From Euonymus europaeus (Eukaryota; Streptophyta; Magnoliopsida; Celastrales; Celastraceae), in NCBI GenBank assembly GCA_963580455.1, contig OY756962.1:23759001-23823000 (forward strand): DNA of 64,000 bases. The letters run 5' to 3'. The position numbers and the translations under genes were made by a program. Position 1 is the stretch's first letter. Each line of letters opens with the position of its first letter. Below are positions 48,991-59,700 of this stretch, in pieces. The notes under the pieces are model-generated. The model was not told the origin of the DNA and searched no databases. It saw only the letters and a list, made by a program, of their open reading frames with translations.

Positions 48991-49549
48991 CATTTTATCT
49001 ATTATTCCAAAAAAAAACTAGAAGAACAAAAATTGTCCCAAGACTTTGAAAATGTTCTTAAAAAATGAAAAAAAAAAAAAAACAAAGGAGACACTGTTTG
49101 AATGAATAAGCTAGTTTATAAGTTAAGACACCATCAACTAAACACCCTAAAAGCTAGCGGAGGCCACAATTTTTGAGCTAGCGTGTACCGCTAAAGTGTT
49201 TGGCACAGTGGTGCCGGAAAGCTGGACCGCTAGCCCCACCCGCCGTGCCAAACAATTGTCTCAGGTAGCACGAGGTCTCACTGCCCTTAGTCGGGCGTGG
49301 TTAGTTCTGAAGAGGAATGGCTGCAGTCGGCTGTCACTGGTCGAATATCTCCATGTAATTGCAAACCCTGGCTTGCGGGTCGGGCCATCGGCTGAATTAA
49401 CGCGGGGGAATTAACCGCCTCAATTTACAACTTCTCGATATACAAGAAAGACCACCAATACAATTCCGACGCACCACTACTACACCTATCGTCGTTTTGT
49501 ATAACAAACTCGAAAAACGCTCTGGCCAGATTGGAGATCGGAAGCAATC

Positions 49550-50605
49550 ATGTCGACGTACCTACCTATTGAGTTACTCGCGCAAATATTCAGTCGATTG
49601 CCAGCGAAGTCTGTCATTCGTTTCAAGAACGTTTCAAGAACGTGTCGAGACCTGATTCAGAGCCCTTGTTTCATCAATTCTCATCTCGAACGATCACCCG
49701 ATCGGTGTCTTGTTCTTAAGAATATTGATAAAAAGATCCACTTCTTTCATAGAGCCTCGGAGAATTCCATCCGGTATGACCTTGGGAACTACTCTTTTTC
49801 CTATTTCGTTGGTTCTTGTAATGGTCTCGTCTGCTTGTTTGATATCGAAGACAATATTGTGATATGCAATGTGGCTATCCGAGAGCATCTGATGATACCC
49901 TATCCGAGTAATTCAAATGATAGGAGTGTCTACGGGTTTGGGTATGATGCTGTTGGGGATGATTATAAAGTGGTGTTGATTGAGAGGTTTTGTGATTCTG
50001 AAACTGTCAGGGCTGGATCGATGGTATATAGTCTGAAGCAAAACAAATGGACACGGAGGGCAAATGCTCTATACTCATTTGTGAATCGCAATGGTGTGTT
50101 AGTCAATGGATTTATGCATTGGGCTGTCTTCTCTGAGCAGAAACGTGGGATTGTTGCTTTTGATCTTCACTCTGAAAAGTTTTGTGCTCAAGTACCCCTG
50201 CCTGATTCCACTAGGTCTGTCATGGATGTTGGTGTATTGGGAGGATGCCTTTTGATGACAGATAAATTTTCCTATCAGGTTTGCTTAACCGATGAAATAG
50301 GAGTGTGGATGATGAAAGATTATATGATAAAAGATTCTTGGACCAAAATCTACTCAATACACCATGTTTATACTCCTTGTTCTATGAGTGATGATAGTCC
50401 CCTTATTCCATTATCTAATGGGTTCAACTATTGGCAGAAATACGGAATGGAGAAAAAAGGCAAGACACGCATTGTTGGTTGTTGGGTGCAGCTCTTTGAT
50501 TCAATAGTGTATAGAGAAAGTCTCATTCCAATTAGTGCATATGCTGGGCTACCAGGAACAAGAGGCCATCCTACAATAGAAGTAAGGAGAGGGGGAAGTT
50601 CGTAA
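49550..50605 (+). CDS. F-box protein with F-box-associated domain, copy 1
   Basis: Intronless, 351 residues. The F-box is at residues about 1-45 (LPIELLAQIFSRLPAKSVIR, then FKNVSRTCRDLI). An FBA_1-type F-box-associated region follows: FVGSCNGLVCLFD, IWNVA-type block (here ICNVAIREH), GFGYDAVGDDYKVVLIE, a MVYSLKQNKW strand, GVLVNGFMHWAVF, DSWTKIYSIHH and a C-terminal VYRESLIPISAYAG strand. F-box proteins of this CPR1-like group bind SKP1 in SCF ubiquitin ligases and recruit substrates, which cannot be predicted here. The start ATG matches the start in copies 2 and 4. The proximal promoter is separated from its paralogous distal part by a 1.8-kb insertion. No defects in the frame. Confidence 0.9.
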   Translation: MSTYLPIELLAQIFSRLPAKSVIRFKNVSRTCRDLIQSPCFINSHLERSPDRCLVLKNIDKKIHFFHRASENSIRYDLGNYSFSYFVGSCNGLVCLFDIEDNIVICNVAIREHLMIPYPSNSNDRSVYGFGYDAVGDDYKVVLIERFCDSETVRAGSMVYSLKQNKWTRRANALYSFVNRNGVLVNGFMHWAVFSEQKRGIVAFDLHSEKFCAQVPLPDSTRSVMDVGVLGGCLLMTDKFSYQVCLTDEIGVWMMKDYMIKDSWTKIYSIHHVYTPCSMSDDSPLIPLSNGFNYWQKYGMEKKGKTRIVGCWVQLFDSIVYRESLIPISAYAGLPGTRGHPTIEVRRGGSS

Positions 50606-51059
50606 CGAATGGATCGGAGTATCACAAAAGTGGGGGAATTTCATCGAATAAACGGAGTATGTGATACGATTTGTGAAAATGAGGATAACACCTAGATGTA
50701 CTATTTTTTACTTCTTGATAGAGTAACTGCATAGTGCATTCTTTTGGATTCTTGTAAATTTCTGAGTACTTGGCTCCTCACAACAAGATATGCTTGGTTG
50801 TGATATCTTGTGCATTTTATATGTCTTGTGTAGCTAATAAAGAGTTGAGAAACTTTTAGTTGTGCCGGATGTTTGCAGTTCTGAATGCTGTAGTTCCTTT
50901 AGACTTTTTTAGTTCAAGATCTCTTCTTTAACTACACAAGTTCTCCTTTTTTGTCTTGGAAATTTGTTGATGATTTGAAAGTAAAAAAGATCATTTGACA
51001 AGGAAAAAAGCAGGATGATCCTGAATCTAAGTTCATTACGAGTTATGACATCGCAAAGA

Positions 51060-52290
51060 AGTTCGACTCTAAGTTCACGCATCTATCACCTGTCTGGTAT
51101 GACTTGAAGAGGTAAACCCAAAACATCTCTTGCTCAAGCACCAATGTGGCAGCAGTATCAACAAACACTGGAAAAATGCTTTGCAGTTAAATCCATGAGA
51201 TGCCTGATTCATCAGTTTTGAAGTACCATTTAATTGTGCATATGACAACATTTTTCTGCATTTACTGAGTAGCATTTCCTGAATTTTCAGTAGGGACTTA
51301 GCTTTGAATAACCCTGGTTGGCATCATAAAGTATAGAAACCTTAGTCAAGTGTTGGAAGAGGTTTCTGATTTATGTTCTGTAAGAAAAGTATGAATTTTA
51401 GAGAGAAAAACCGTGTATTACGTTACAGCTCCACAAAGTTCCCTCATTTGTTCCTGAACCAGCCAAGGAACCCACTTAGCTCTGGAGGGGAGACATACTG
51501 CGGATGTAGGTTGGATTTCAGAGTTGAGAATGAGAGGAAATGCTCAGGTATTGAAAATGTCAAACCACTCCCCTTCTCTCCCTCCCTTTAAAGAATTTTA
51601 TGGAATTAAGAGGCTTCTAAATAATTATTGTTTCTTCACGTTATTGAAATTTTATTTCTAAATCATTATGGTATCCGCTAGTGGCATGTCAGTCCAGACC
51701 ATCTAATGATGTATTCCATAGTTTTGGTATCTTAAAATGGTGTTTTTCATCTTGACATTGAAGTCATTTTTAGATCAAATATTGTTTTTGAAATAGTAAC
51801 TATATGCTGATGAATATGTCAGCATACTTCAATATCTGACTATATGTATGTAAGAACTGCAGGTTCAGGGGTTGGGGCTATTATTGGAGTGGATTACCTT
51901 TCATTGTTAGAGAAGCATTGTATGCTGATGATGATGTCCATCTCTACACAGCTCGATGAAGCTCGTCTTTGGGAATTTCTTTTTGTTTGATTAAGTTTTA
52001 TTCTTTTAATTCCACGTCACACTTAACTCATATTTTTCATTTATTTTAAACAAAGTTAGGTCATCAACTAGCGGTTACTGATTACTTCAGCATTTCTTTT
52101 AATGAAAAATGTACACAATGACTAACGTGACTCATTATACATATTAGGAGGATTTCTTTGACCCTAAAAAAAATATCGAGCTTAGATGGTTCAAAATAGA
52201 AAATACAAGAGTATATCAGATACTTTATCCCCCGAAATGATTCATGAATGGTGGCCTGTACTTGGGTCTAAAAACATATGCGCTGTTATT
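51060..52290. repeat. Duplicated flank of the F-box unit (copy A)
   Basis: Shares blocks with 58240-59690: CTATCACCTGTCTGGTATGA and AAACATCTCTTGCTCA at about 51085-51145, AAGAACTGCAGGTTCAGGG at about 51850, and TGATTCATGAATGG at about 52238. No convincing gene. The AGAACTGCAGGTTCAGG part may be an exon relic, unrecognised. Confidence 0.6.
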
Positions 52291-52292
52291 TC

Positions 52293-53329
52293 CAATGTTT
52301 TCACAGCCGGACCGGCAACCTGTCCGGTCCGGTTGAGCATATAAAAGCCGGTAACTAAAAAAAATAAATTTGAAGTCCTAATTTCGTGATTCCAGTATTG
52401 CACACCTCTCTTCCGGTCTTCTCTGTCGCAATCTCCTCTGCCAGTAGCGCCGGCGCCCAGCGGTTCATCACCCAGCTCAGCCGCTCAGGTAATTCTTTGT
52501 AGTTTGTTACTTTGTTCTGCACCTCTGTATTTCTGCCCTTTTTGAATCTGGTGGACTGATACTTTGACAGTTTGTTGAGTTCAGGAATCTGGACCACACA
52601 ATGGGAGCTACTGCTCGGTTTTCTCTGATAGTACCGTAGTAGTCGCCTCTGTTGCAATTTACAAACATACAAAATATAAAATTAAAAACAGAGTAGTAGT
52701 GCTCTCGGTTTTCTCTGGTAGACTGGTAGTTCCGTAGTTGGTTTTGGACTTTTGGTAATCTGGTTAATGAATTTATGAATCATTAATGGCTTAAATTTAA
52801 TGCATTTGATATTTTGATTTTTGATTTGTTAAATATTAATGAGTTAATGCCTTGCCGGCTTGCCCAGTTGCCCTTAATGGCTAAATGCAATAATGCATTT
52901 GTTAATGACTTAAATACTTAATGGATTTCTACTTTTCTCGGTTAAATCACTTAAATGGTTAATGGCTTAATGCCTTAATTCTTAATTCTTAATTCTTAAT
53001 TCTTAATTCTTAACTCTTAAGCTTAATGACTTAATTTAATGTAGTTTTGTTATGGGGTTTAATTCTTTAATGAATTAATCAATTGATCGGTTAATGGCTA
53101 TTGATGTAGAATTGTGAATTAGTGTTGTTGATTTGTGTTTGTGGATTATGTTTTTTATTGATGTAGATTTGTGGATAGATGTTGAATGATGAATTATGTT
53201 CATTGAATAAGTCTTAGGAGTTCAAAAGGTTAGGGAAGGAAAAAAAAGTCTTTTTCACCGGACCGGCCGGTCGGACCGGTAACCGGTGGCCACACCGGTT
53301 CAGCTCCCGGTCCGGGTTTAAAAACATTG
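52293..53329. mobile_element. Nonautonomous hAT element with 8-bp target duplication
   Basis: The 1,037-bp element begins CAATGTTTTCACAGCCGG and ends with the inverse (reverse complement CAATGTTTTTAAACCCGG). It is flanked by identical 8-mers GTTATTTC at 52285-52292 and 53330-53337. An 8-bp duplication and CA...TG ends are hAT hallmarks. Subterminal CCGGTCCGG/GGACCGG repeats lie at both ends. The interior has AT-rich TTAAT runs and no transposase. Confidence 0.88.
52975..53020. repeat. CTTAATT tandem repeat inside the hAT element
   Basis: About five perfect copies of CTTAATT, then CTTAACT, within the AT-rich interior of the nonautonomous hAT element. Part of a wider TTAAT-rich tract. Confidence 0.8.
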
Positions 53330-53539
53330 GTTATTTCTGTCCAAAAAATAGCCGCTCGTTTTTTCTTGTACGCTATGCCTAAGACACTTCTTTTTCCAAG
53401 TTTACTCTTCTCGACTTGAAATGGTTCCGACGGAAGAAAACAGTTGGTCAAGTAAATCATGGATTCATGTGCAACTTTGTGCATGATTGTGCACTCTGGT
53501 AAGCGTATGAGCTTATAAACTCTAAAGTTCAAAGCATTA

Positions 53540-54060
53540 ATGTGTTCATTTGTATATATTAATCACTAAACTTGTTCCTAGTTAATCGATAAAGGATCCG
53601 AATCACTTGTGTATTCCTATCAATTTCTCCCTTGCATATGATTTCGTCTGCGTAAAATACCTTGTATCATCACTCGAAGAGGAATAAACAATATGGAAAA
53701 TCATTACAGACCACAATCTAAAATCAATAACTTTCGACAAATTCCATATCAATACACCATAGCAATACATTCACGATACATGAATTTTTTCTGAAATTCT
53801 CTTGCATATATATATTATTCCCAAAATTGCTTGAAAGATATTAGAAGAAATGCAAATCCAATGTTAAATCAAATTAATCCAAATTGTTTTAATTTTCCAT
53901 CCAATTTTAAGTTTTGCAAGAATTATTATTCACATCCGCATGACTACAACCTCGATGATACTACCATGCATGCTCGTTGGCAGAGCCGACCCAAGCTCAA
54001 AGCAACCAAAGGCTGAATTAACCGCCCAATATAAATTGAATACAACTTCTACATATAAAA
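53540..54060 (+). repeat. Duplicated upstream region of F-box copy 2
   Basis: Shares TATATTAATCACTAAACTTG, AGTTAATCGATAAAGGATCC and GCATATATATATTATTCCCA with 55830-56380 and 62285-62745. It carries the promoter of the copy at 54103. Open frames in it are not conserved and are not genes. Confidence 0.7.
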
Positions 54061-54102
54061 CAAAGACCACCCATCCAATTCTGACGCTCCACAACTAAAA
54101 TC

Positions 54103-55182
54103 ATGCCAACGTACGTACCTCCTGAATTGATCGAGAACATATTCAGTCATTTGCCGGTGAAGTCTCTCATTCGTTTCAAGAACGTTTCAAAATGGTGTCG
54201 AGACCTGATTCAGAGCCCTCGTTTCATCAATTCTCATCTCGAACGATCACCCGATCAGTTTCTTGTTCTCAAGCATCTTGATCAAAAGATCCACTTCTTC
54301 CATAGAGGCGTGTATAATTCCATCGGGTATGACATCGGAGATTACTCTCTTTTCAAATTCGTTGGTTCTTGTAATGGTCTAGTTTGCTTGTTTGATGAAG
54401 ACGACAATATTGTGATATGGAATGTGGCTACCCGAGAGCATAAGATGATACCCTATCCGAGTAATTCAGATGATACGAGGGCGTACGGATTTGGGTATGA
54501 TGCTGTTGGGGATGATCATAAATTGGTGTTGATTGAGGAGTTTTATGATTCTGAAACGGAAATCTTCTCGTCTGGGTCGATGGTATATAGTCTGAAGCAA
54601 AACAAATGGACAAAGAGGGTTAGTGCTCTATACTACTCATTTGCGCATACCAAGGGTGTACTTGTCAATGGATTTATGCATTGGGCTGTCTTCTCTAACC
54701 CAGACCTAGACATTGTTGCTTTTGATCTTCACTCTGAAGGGTTTTGTGCTCAAGTACCCCTTCCTGATTCCACTGGGCGTGTCCAGGATATTGGTGTATT
54801 GGGAGGATGTCTTCTGATGATCTATGATAAGTCCTATAAGGTTTGCTTAAATGGTGAAACAGCATTGTGGATGATGAAATATTATATGATAAGAGATTCT
54901 TGGACCAAAATCTACTCAGTACCATATCACTACGCTTATACTCCTAGTGCTATGAGTGATGATAGACCCCTTATTCCACTATCTAACGGGTTCAGCTATT
55001 GGCAGAAATACAGAATGGAGAAAAATGGCAAGACACACATTGTTGGTTGTTGGCTGACGGTCTCAAATTCGGTAGTGTATAGAGAAAGTCTCGTTCAAAT
55101 TAGTGCTGATGTCGGGACAAGAGGCCAGCCTACAATAGAAGTGAGGGGAGGGGGAAGTTCGTCGAATGAACGGAATGTGTGA
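54103..55182 (+). CDS. F-box protein with F-box-associated domain, copy 2
   Basis: Intronless, 359 residues, colinear with copies 1 and 4. F-box at residues about 1-45 (PPELIENIFSHLPVKSLIRF, KWCRDLIQSP). The FBA region has FKFVGSCNGLVCLFD, VIWNVATREH, GFGYDAVGDDHKLVLIEE, SMVYSLKQNKWTKR, VLVNGFMHWAVF, SWTKIYSV and VVYRESLVQISADV, ending in a short Ser/Gly-rich tail (RGGGSSSNERNV). The expected role is a substrate adaptor in an SCF ubiquitin ligase. Compared with copy 1 it has a two-residue insert in the DSETE.F.SGSMVY region, shared with copy 4, and lacks the AGLPGT stretch near the C-terminus. It looks functional. It sits immediately downstream of duplicated flanking sequence. Confidence 0.9.
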   Translation: MPTYVPPELIENIFSHLPVKSLIRFKNVSKWCRDLIQSPRFINSHLERSPDQFLVLKHLDQKIHFFHRGVYNSIGYDIGDYSLFKFVGSCNGLVCLFDEDDNIVIWNVATREHKMIPYPSNSDDTRAYGFGYDAVGDDHKLVLIEEFYDSETEIFSSGSMVYSLKQNKWTKRVSALYYSFAHTKGVLVNGFMHWAVFSNPDLDIVAFDLHSEGFCAQVPLPDSTGRVQDIGVLGGCLLMIYDKSYKVCLNGETALWMMKYYMIRDSWTKIYSVPYHYAYTPSAMSDDRPLIPLSNGFSYWQKYRMEKNGKTHIVGCWLTVSNSVVYRESLVQISADVGTRGQPTIEVRGGGSSSNERNV

Positions 55183-55830
55183 TACGATTTGTCAAAATGA
55201 AGATAACATCTAGATGTACTCTTCTTTTTTTCACTTCTTGATAGGGTAAATGCATAGTGCATAATTTTGGTTTCTTGTAAATTTCTGAGTACTTGGCTCC
55301 TCTTAACAAGATATGTTTGGTTGTGATATCCTGCCCATTTGATGTCTTCTGTAGCTAAAAGAGTTGAGCGAATTTTGGTTGTGCTGGATTTTTGAGTAAT
55401 GTTTGAAGTTGTGAATGCTTTAGTTGCTTTAGATGGTGACTCTTTTAGTTCAAGATCTCTTCTTTAATTACACAAGTTCTCCTTCTGTATTGGAAAATGG
55501 TTGATGATGTGAAATTGAAATGGATCATTTGACATGGGAAGAAGTAGGATGATCTTGAATCTTTGAAAAGAAGTAGCATGATCTTTGAAGTAGGATGATC
55601 TCAATCTGGGAAATTGGGCTGGATTTTGAACCTGCTTAATGTATTCTTCTTTTGAATCCTATCTGGAAGCTCATGAGCACTGAATCTGTCAAGACATTGT
55701 TAATGCGTCACTTCATGAGTCCATTGTTCCTCTTCTCCCACCAGTAAAGCAAGCTTGAAATTAATTGCACAGTTTATTTGCATATGATATGAATTCATTA
55801 AACTCTAAAGTTTAAAGCATTATGAGTTCA
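55183..55830. repeat. Duplicated 3' flank of F-box copy 2
   Basis: Matches the 3' flanks of copies 1 and 3 (GATACGATTTGT, AACATCTAGATGTACTCTT, GTACTTGGCTCCTC). It ends with CTATCTGGAAGCTCATGAGC and TTCATGAGTCCATTGTTCC, also seen at about 59900-59990. The intervening block present after copies 1 and 3 is missing here. Confidence 0.65.
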
Positions 55831-56381
55831 TTTGCATATATTAATCACTAAACTTTTGCGTAGTTAATCGATAAAGGATCCGAATCACTTGTGTATTCCT
55901 ATCAATTTCAACCTTACATATGATTTCGTATGCGTAACATGCATATCAACAAGCAAACATACCGGGTCAATTGATACTCTATATGATCATCACGCGAGGA
56001 GGAATAAACCATATGGAAAATCATCATATATCACAATTTAAAATCAAAACCTTTGACAAATTTCATATCAATCCACAATCGCAATACAATCACGGTACAT
56101 GAATTTTCTCTGAAATTCTCTTGCATATATATATTATTCCCAAAATTTATTGAAAGATATTACAAGAAATGCAAATCCATTGTTAAATCAAATTAATCCA
56201 AATTGTTTTAATTGTCGATGCAATTTTAAATTTTGCAAGAATTATTATTCATATCCACGTGACTACAACCTCCATGATACTATCATACTCGTTGGTAGGC
56301 AGGGCCAACCCAAGCTCAAAGCAACCAAAGGCTGAATTAACCGCCCAATATAAATTGAATACAACTTCTCTATATACAAGA
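55831..56381 (+). repeat. Duplicated upstream region belonging to truncated F-box copy 3
   Basis: Near-identical to the promoter region of copy 2 (53540-54060) up to CTATATACAAG at 56381, where homology stops abruptly. The gene body expected next is replaced by unrelated sequence. Confidence 0.75.
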
Positions 56382-57021
56382 CGGGCTGCACTAGAGTCAA
56401 CTACAGTCAAATGACTGTACCAATACAGTACACTCAAATGATCGTTGGATTTGATTACTAAAAAATGACTAAATCTTAACCATTAAATTAATAAATTAAT
56501 TAAAATTTATTTTTAAATTAATAAATCATATATTTTTATTTTAAAAAAATAAAATAGTCTTATAATTATTATAATACCCTTTATCTCTCCGTTAGAATCA
56601 CTCTCCCCATTAGAGTTAATTTGGAATCTTTCTTCTTTCCTATCTCTCTCATTTTGCCTTTCCGTCGCTGATCGCCGTTCTTGTTCGCAGAGAATATTTT
56701 CGATCAGGATCGTTCTTTGATCCTTTTTATCCGGTATAATCAAGGAAACGCTGCAAAAGCACATATGAGTTTACTCGTATATGAGTTATTAACATTCTCA
56801 ATACAAATAACATGATTAATAAACAAGCAAAAGTAAATAATAAAAGGGAGAATATTACGTGTGGTTGTTCCCTGGTGTCTTTAGAGGTCTCATCAATGGC
56901 GGGCTTATCATTCGTCACGACATCATTTTTTTGGAGAGTCTGACCCGTTGATGCCCCTCCATCGGTGCTATTATCCAAGTTAATCACCAGTTTCTGTTTT
57001 ACACTTTCAAACAAAAAGATC
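56382..57021 (-). other. Foreign insert replacing the 5' half of F-box copy 3
   Basis: No match to the F-box units. On the minus strand it looks like the 3' end of an unrelated gene. An open frame from about 57014 contains VINLDNSTDGGASTGQTLQK and ends at a good donor (CCACAC|GTAATA, about 56859). The acceptor TTTTGCAG near 56757 leads in phase to RFLDYTG and a stop, followed by a leader- or UTR-like CT-rich stretch. The product is not recognised. The left part (56382-56560) is AT-rich with short ATTAAT repeats. Confidence 0.4.
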
Positions 57022-57581
57022 CTCTATACTCATTAATGTATAAGAAGGGTGTGCTTGTCAATGGATTTATGCATTGGCTTGTCTGCTTTAACCCGAAACG
57101 AGTCACTATTGCTTTTGATCTTCACTCTGAAAGGTTGCGTGCTCGAGTACGCTGGCCTGATTCCATTGGGCGTGTCCTGGATATTGGTGTATTGGGAGGA
57201 TGCCTTTTGATGATCGATGATAAATCCTATCAGGTTGGCTTAACCAATGAAATAGGAGTAGTGTGGATGATGAAAGATTATATGATAAAAGATTCTTGGA
57301 CCAAAATCTACTCAATACACCATGGCTATACTCCTTGTTCTATGAGTGATGATAGGCCCCTTATTCCATTATCTAATGGGTTCATCTATTGGCAGAAATG
57401 CAGAATGGAGGAAAATGAAAAGACACATATTGTTGGTTGTTGGCTGAAGGTCTCGAATTCGGTAGTGTATAGAGAAAGTCTCATTCAAATTAGTGCTTAT
57501 GCCGGGCTACCTGGAACAAAAGGCCAGCCTACGATAGAAGTGAGGGAAGGGGGAAGTTTGTCGAATGAACGGAGTATGTGA
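57022..57581 (+). pseudogene. Truncated F-box copy 3 (C-terminal half only)
   Basis: Similarity to the other copies starts abruptly at CTCTATACTCATT (57022) and runs to the usual stop at 57579-57581. The remaining 181 codons from the first ATG (57036) cover the second half of the FBA region (GVLVNGFMHWLV, DIGVLGGCLLM, DSWTKIYSIHH, VVYRESLIQISAYAG, TIEVREGGS). The F-box and about 520 nt of coding sequence are gone, so it cannot bind SKP1. The frame that remains is still open, which suggests a fairly recent event. It is closest to copy 1 in this part. Confidence 0.85.
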
Positions 57582-59700
57582 TACTTGTCAAAATGAAGAT
57601 AACACCTAGATGTACTCTTTTTTCACTTCTTGAAAGGGTCACTGCATAGGGCATAATTTTGGTTTCTTGTAAATTTCTGAGTACTTTGCTCCTCTTAAGA
57701 TATGTTTGGTTGTGATATCCTGCCCATTTGATGTCTTCTGTAGCTAATATAGAGTTGAGCAACTTTTGGTTGTGGTGGATTTTTGAGTAATGGTTGAAGT
57801 TCTGAATGCTGTAGTTGCTTTAGATGGCCACTCTTTTAGTTCAAGATCTCTTCTTTTGTATCCGCAAATTTTGATGATATGAAATTGAAATGGATCATAT
57901 GACATGGAAAGAAGTAGGATGATCTTCAATCTTTGAAAAGAAATTTGTGATCTAAAGATGTACTTTAACAGACACTTTATGGAGCCTGTGATGCAAGATC
58001 AAACTTATTGATGTTAGGTAGCCTAGACTCCGGAGCCAGAGTATTTTTTTACAGAAACTAATAAAAGACTAAAAGTGGCCAAGGGTCCTTGGAGTAGAAT
58101 CTCCTGCATTGTCTTGTAATTTTAATCACAGACGTTGTCTATTTACCAAATTAGAAAAAATGTAAACCCTATATTAATAAATTGATTGGACGTCTATGAT
58201 TAAAACTATAAAAAACTGTAGGCCTCTCGTCCGTTGATAAAAGACTAAGAAAAACCACCTTTGAGTTCAACTCTAAGTTCACACATCTATCAGCTGTCTG
58301 GTATGATTTGAAGAGGTAAACAAAAAACATCTCTTGCTCAGGGACTAAAATATCAGCAGCATCAACAAACACGGCAAAATTGCTTCGCCGTTAGAAATCC
58401 ATGAGATGCCGTTTCATTAGTTTTTTTCAGGAGAGATGTTTGTGAAGTACCATGTAATTATTGTTTCTTCAAGTTATTGAAATTTTATTTGTAACCAGAA
58501 AAGGAAAATATGCGATGCTGGTTGATTGGTCTAGTAATCTCCAATGTCACACTAGTTCGGTTTTCAAAAACTTGATTTTTAAAAGAAACAACTAGCAACC
58601 CTGAATCAACCAGATCTAATCATCATTATTGTAATCTTATATTTTGATAATTTTCAACCGGTATTTCTATTGTTCATCATTTTAATGATAATATTTGCAG
58701 ACAAGCAAAGATGTACATAGCCCTTTTTTTCCTTCCTAGACTTAGGCAGTGCAATTTATCAAAGACCTTTGTAAGGCGCTACACTGTGAACTCAATGAGG
58801 AGAAGTGAGCAACGTTTGATGTTGATGCGTGTTATTGGTCCGCTCCGCTCAGAGAGGGTTCAAGCACACGATTTTGGCACGTAATATCTTAAAAGTCTGA
58901 GCAATGGTGTGGACGGTTTCTCGCTTATGACCTTGATTCCTGAAATCCTAAACATCCAGGGTCTAATGCACCTCTCGGGGGATCCATTGCATCTTGTTGT
59001 CGTCTTTAGAATATGTTGTCCAATTGGCCGTCTCTAATGATATATATTCCATAGTTTTGGTAGCTTAAAATGGTGTTTTTCTTCTTGACATTTGATTTTC
59101 GGAGTCATTTTTAGATCAAATTTTGTTTTTGAAATAGTAACTACATTGTGATTAGGTCAAGTGTGGTGTTGGTAGGAGAATAGGAGATGGGTTGATGAGC
59201 ATGCCAGCTTACTTCAATATATGACTATGTATGTAAGAACTGCAGGTTCAGGGAGAGGGGCCATTACTGGAGTGGATTACCGCTTCTTCCTTTCATTGTT
59301 AGAGGAGCACGGGCCGCGTTGCAATGGGAAAGAACGGCGGGGAACACTTTCTTGTACGCTGATGACGATTAAAAGCAGCATGCATTTTATCGATGCCCAT
59401 ATCTACGCAGCTCGTCTTAGGGAATTTCTTTTTGTTCGATTAAGTTTTATTTTTTTAATTCCAAGTCACACTTTAACGCATATTTTTCATTTCTTTAAAC
59501 AAAGCTAGGTAATCAACTAACGGAAAATGCACACAAAAGCTAATGTGGCATGGTAGGAAGACCCCTTTGGTCCGACAAATGTATAGGGCTTAGGCAGTCC
59601 AAAAGTGAAAATACAGGAGCCAAAATGATTCATGAATGGCGGCCATTTCTATGGAAAAAATAGTCGCAGAGTTTTCTTGTACGCTATGCCTAAGTCACTC
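57582..59700. repeat. Duplicated 3' flank of F-box copy 3
   Basis: Continues with the same 3' flank as copies 1 and 2, then a block from about 58240 that matches 51060-52290 (CACACATCTATCAGCTGTCT, AAGAACTGCAGGTTCAGGG at about 59235, TGATTCATGAATGGCGG at about 59625). At about 59640-59665 it retains the unoccupied equivalent of the hAT insertion site at 52285. A plus-strand frame at 59221-59508 covers the possible exon relic and is not recognised. Confidence 0.6.

Noticed and set aside
52355..52672. 105-codon minus frame in the hAT element
   Set aside because: No BED finger or hAT dimerisation motif; the element is nonautonomous.
53831..54016. 61-codon frames conserved upstream of F-box copies (also 56150-56335)
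   Set aside because: Shared only because the promoter is duplicated; frames differ by indels and are lost in copy 4, so not a conserved peptide.
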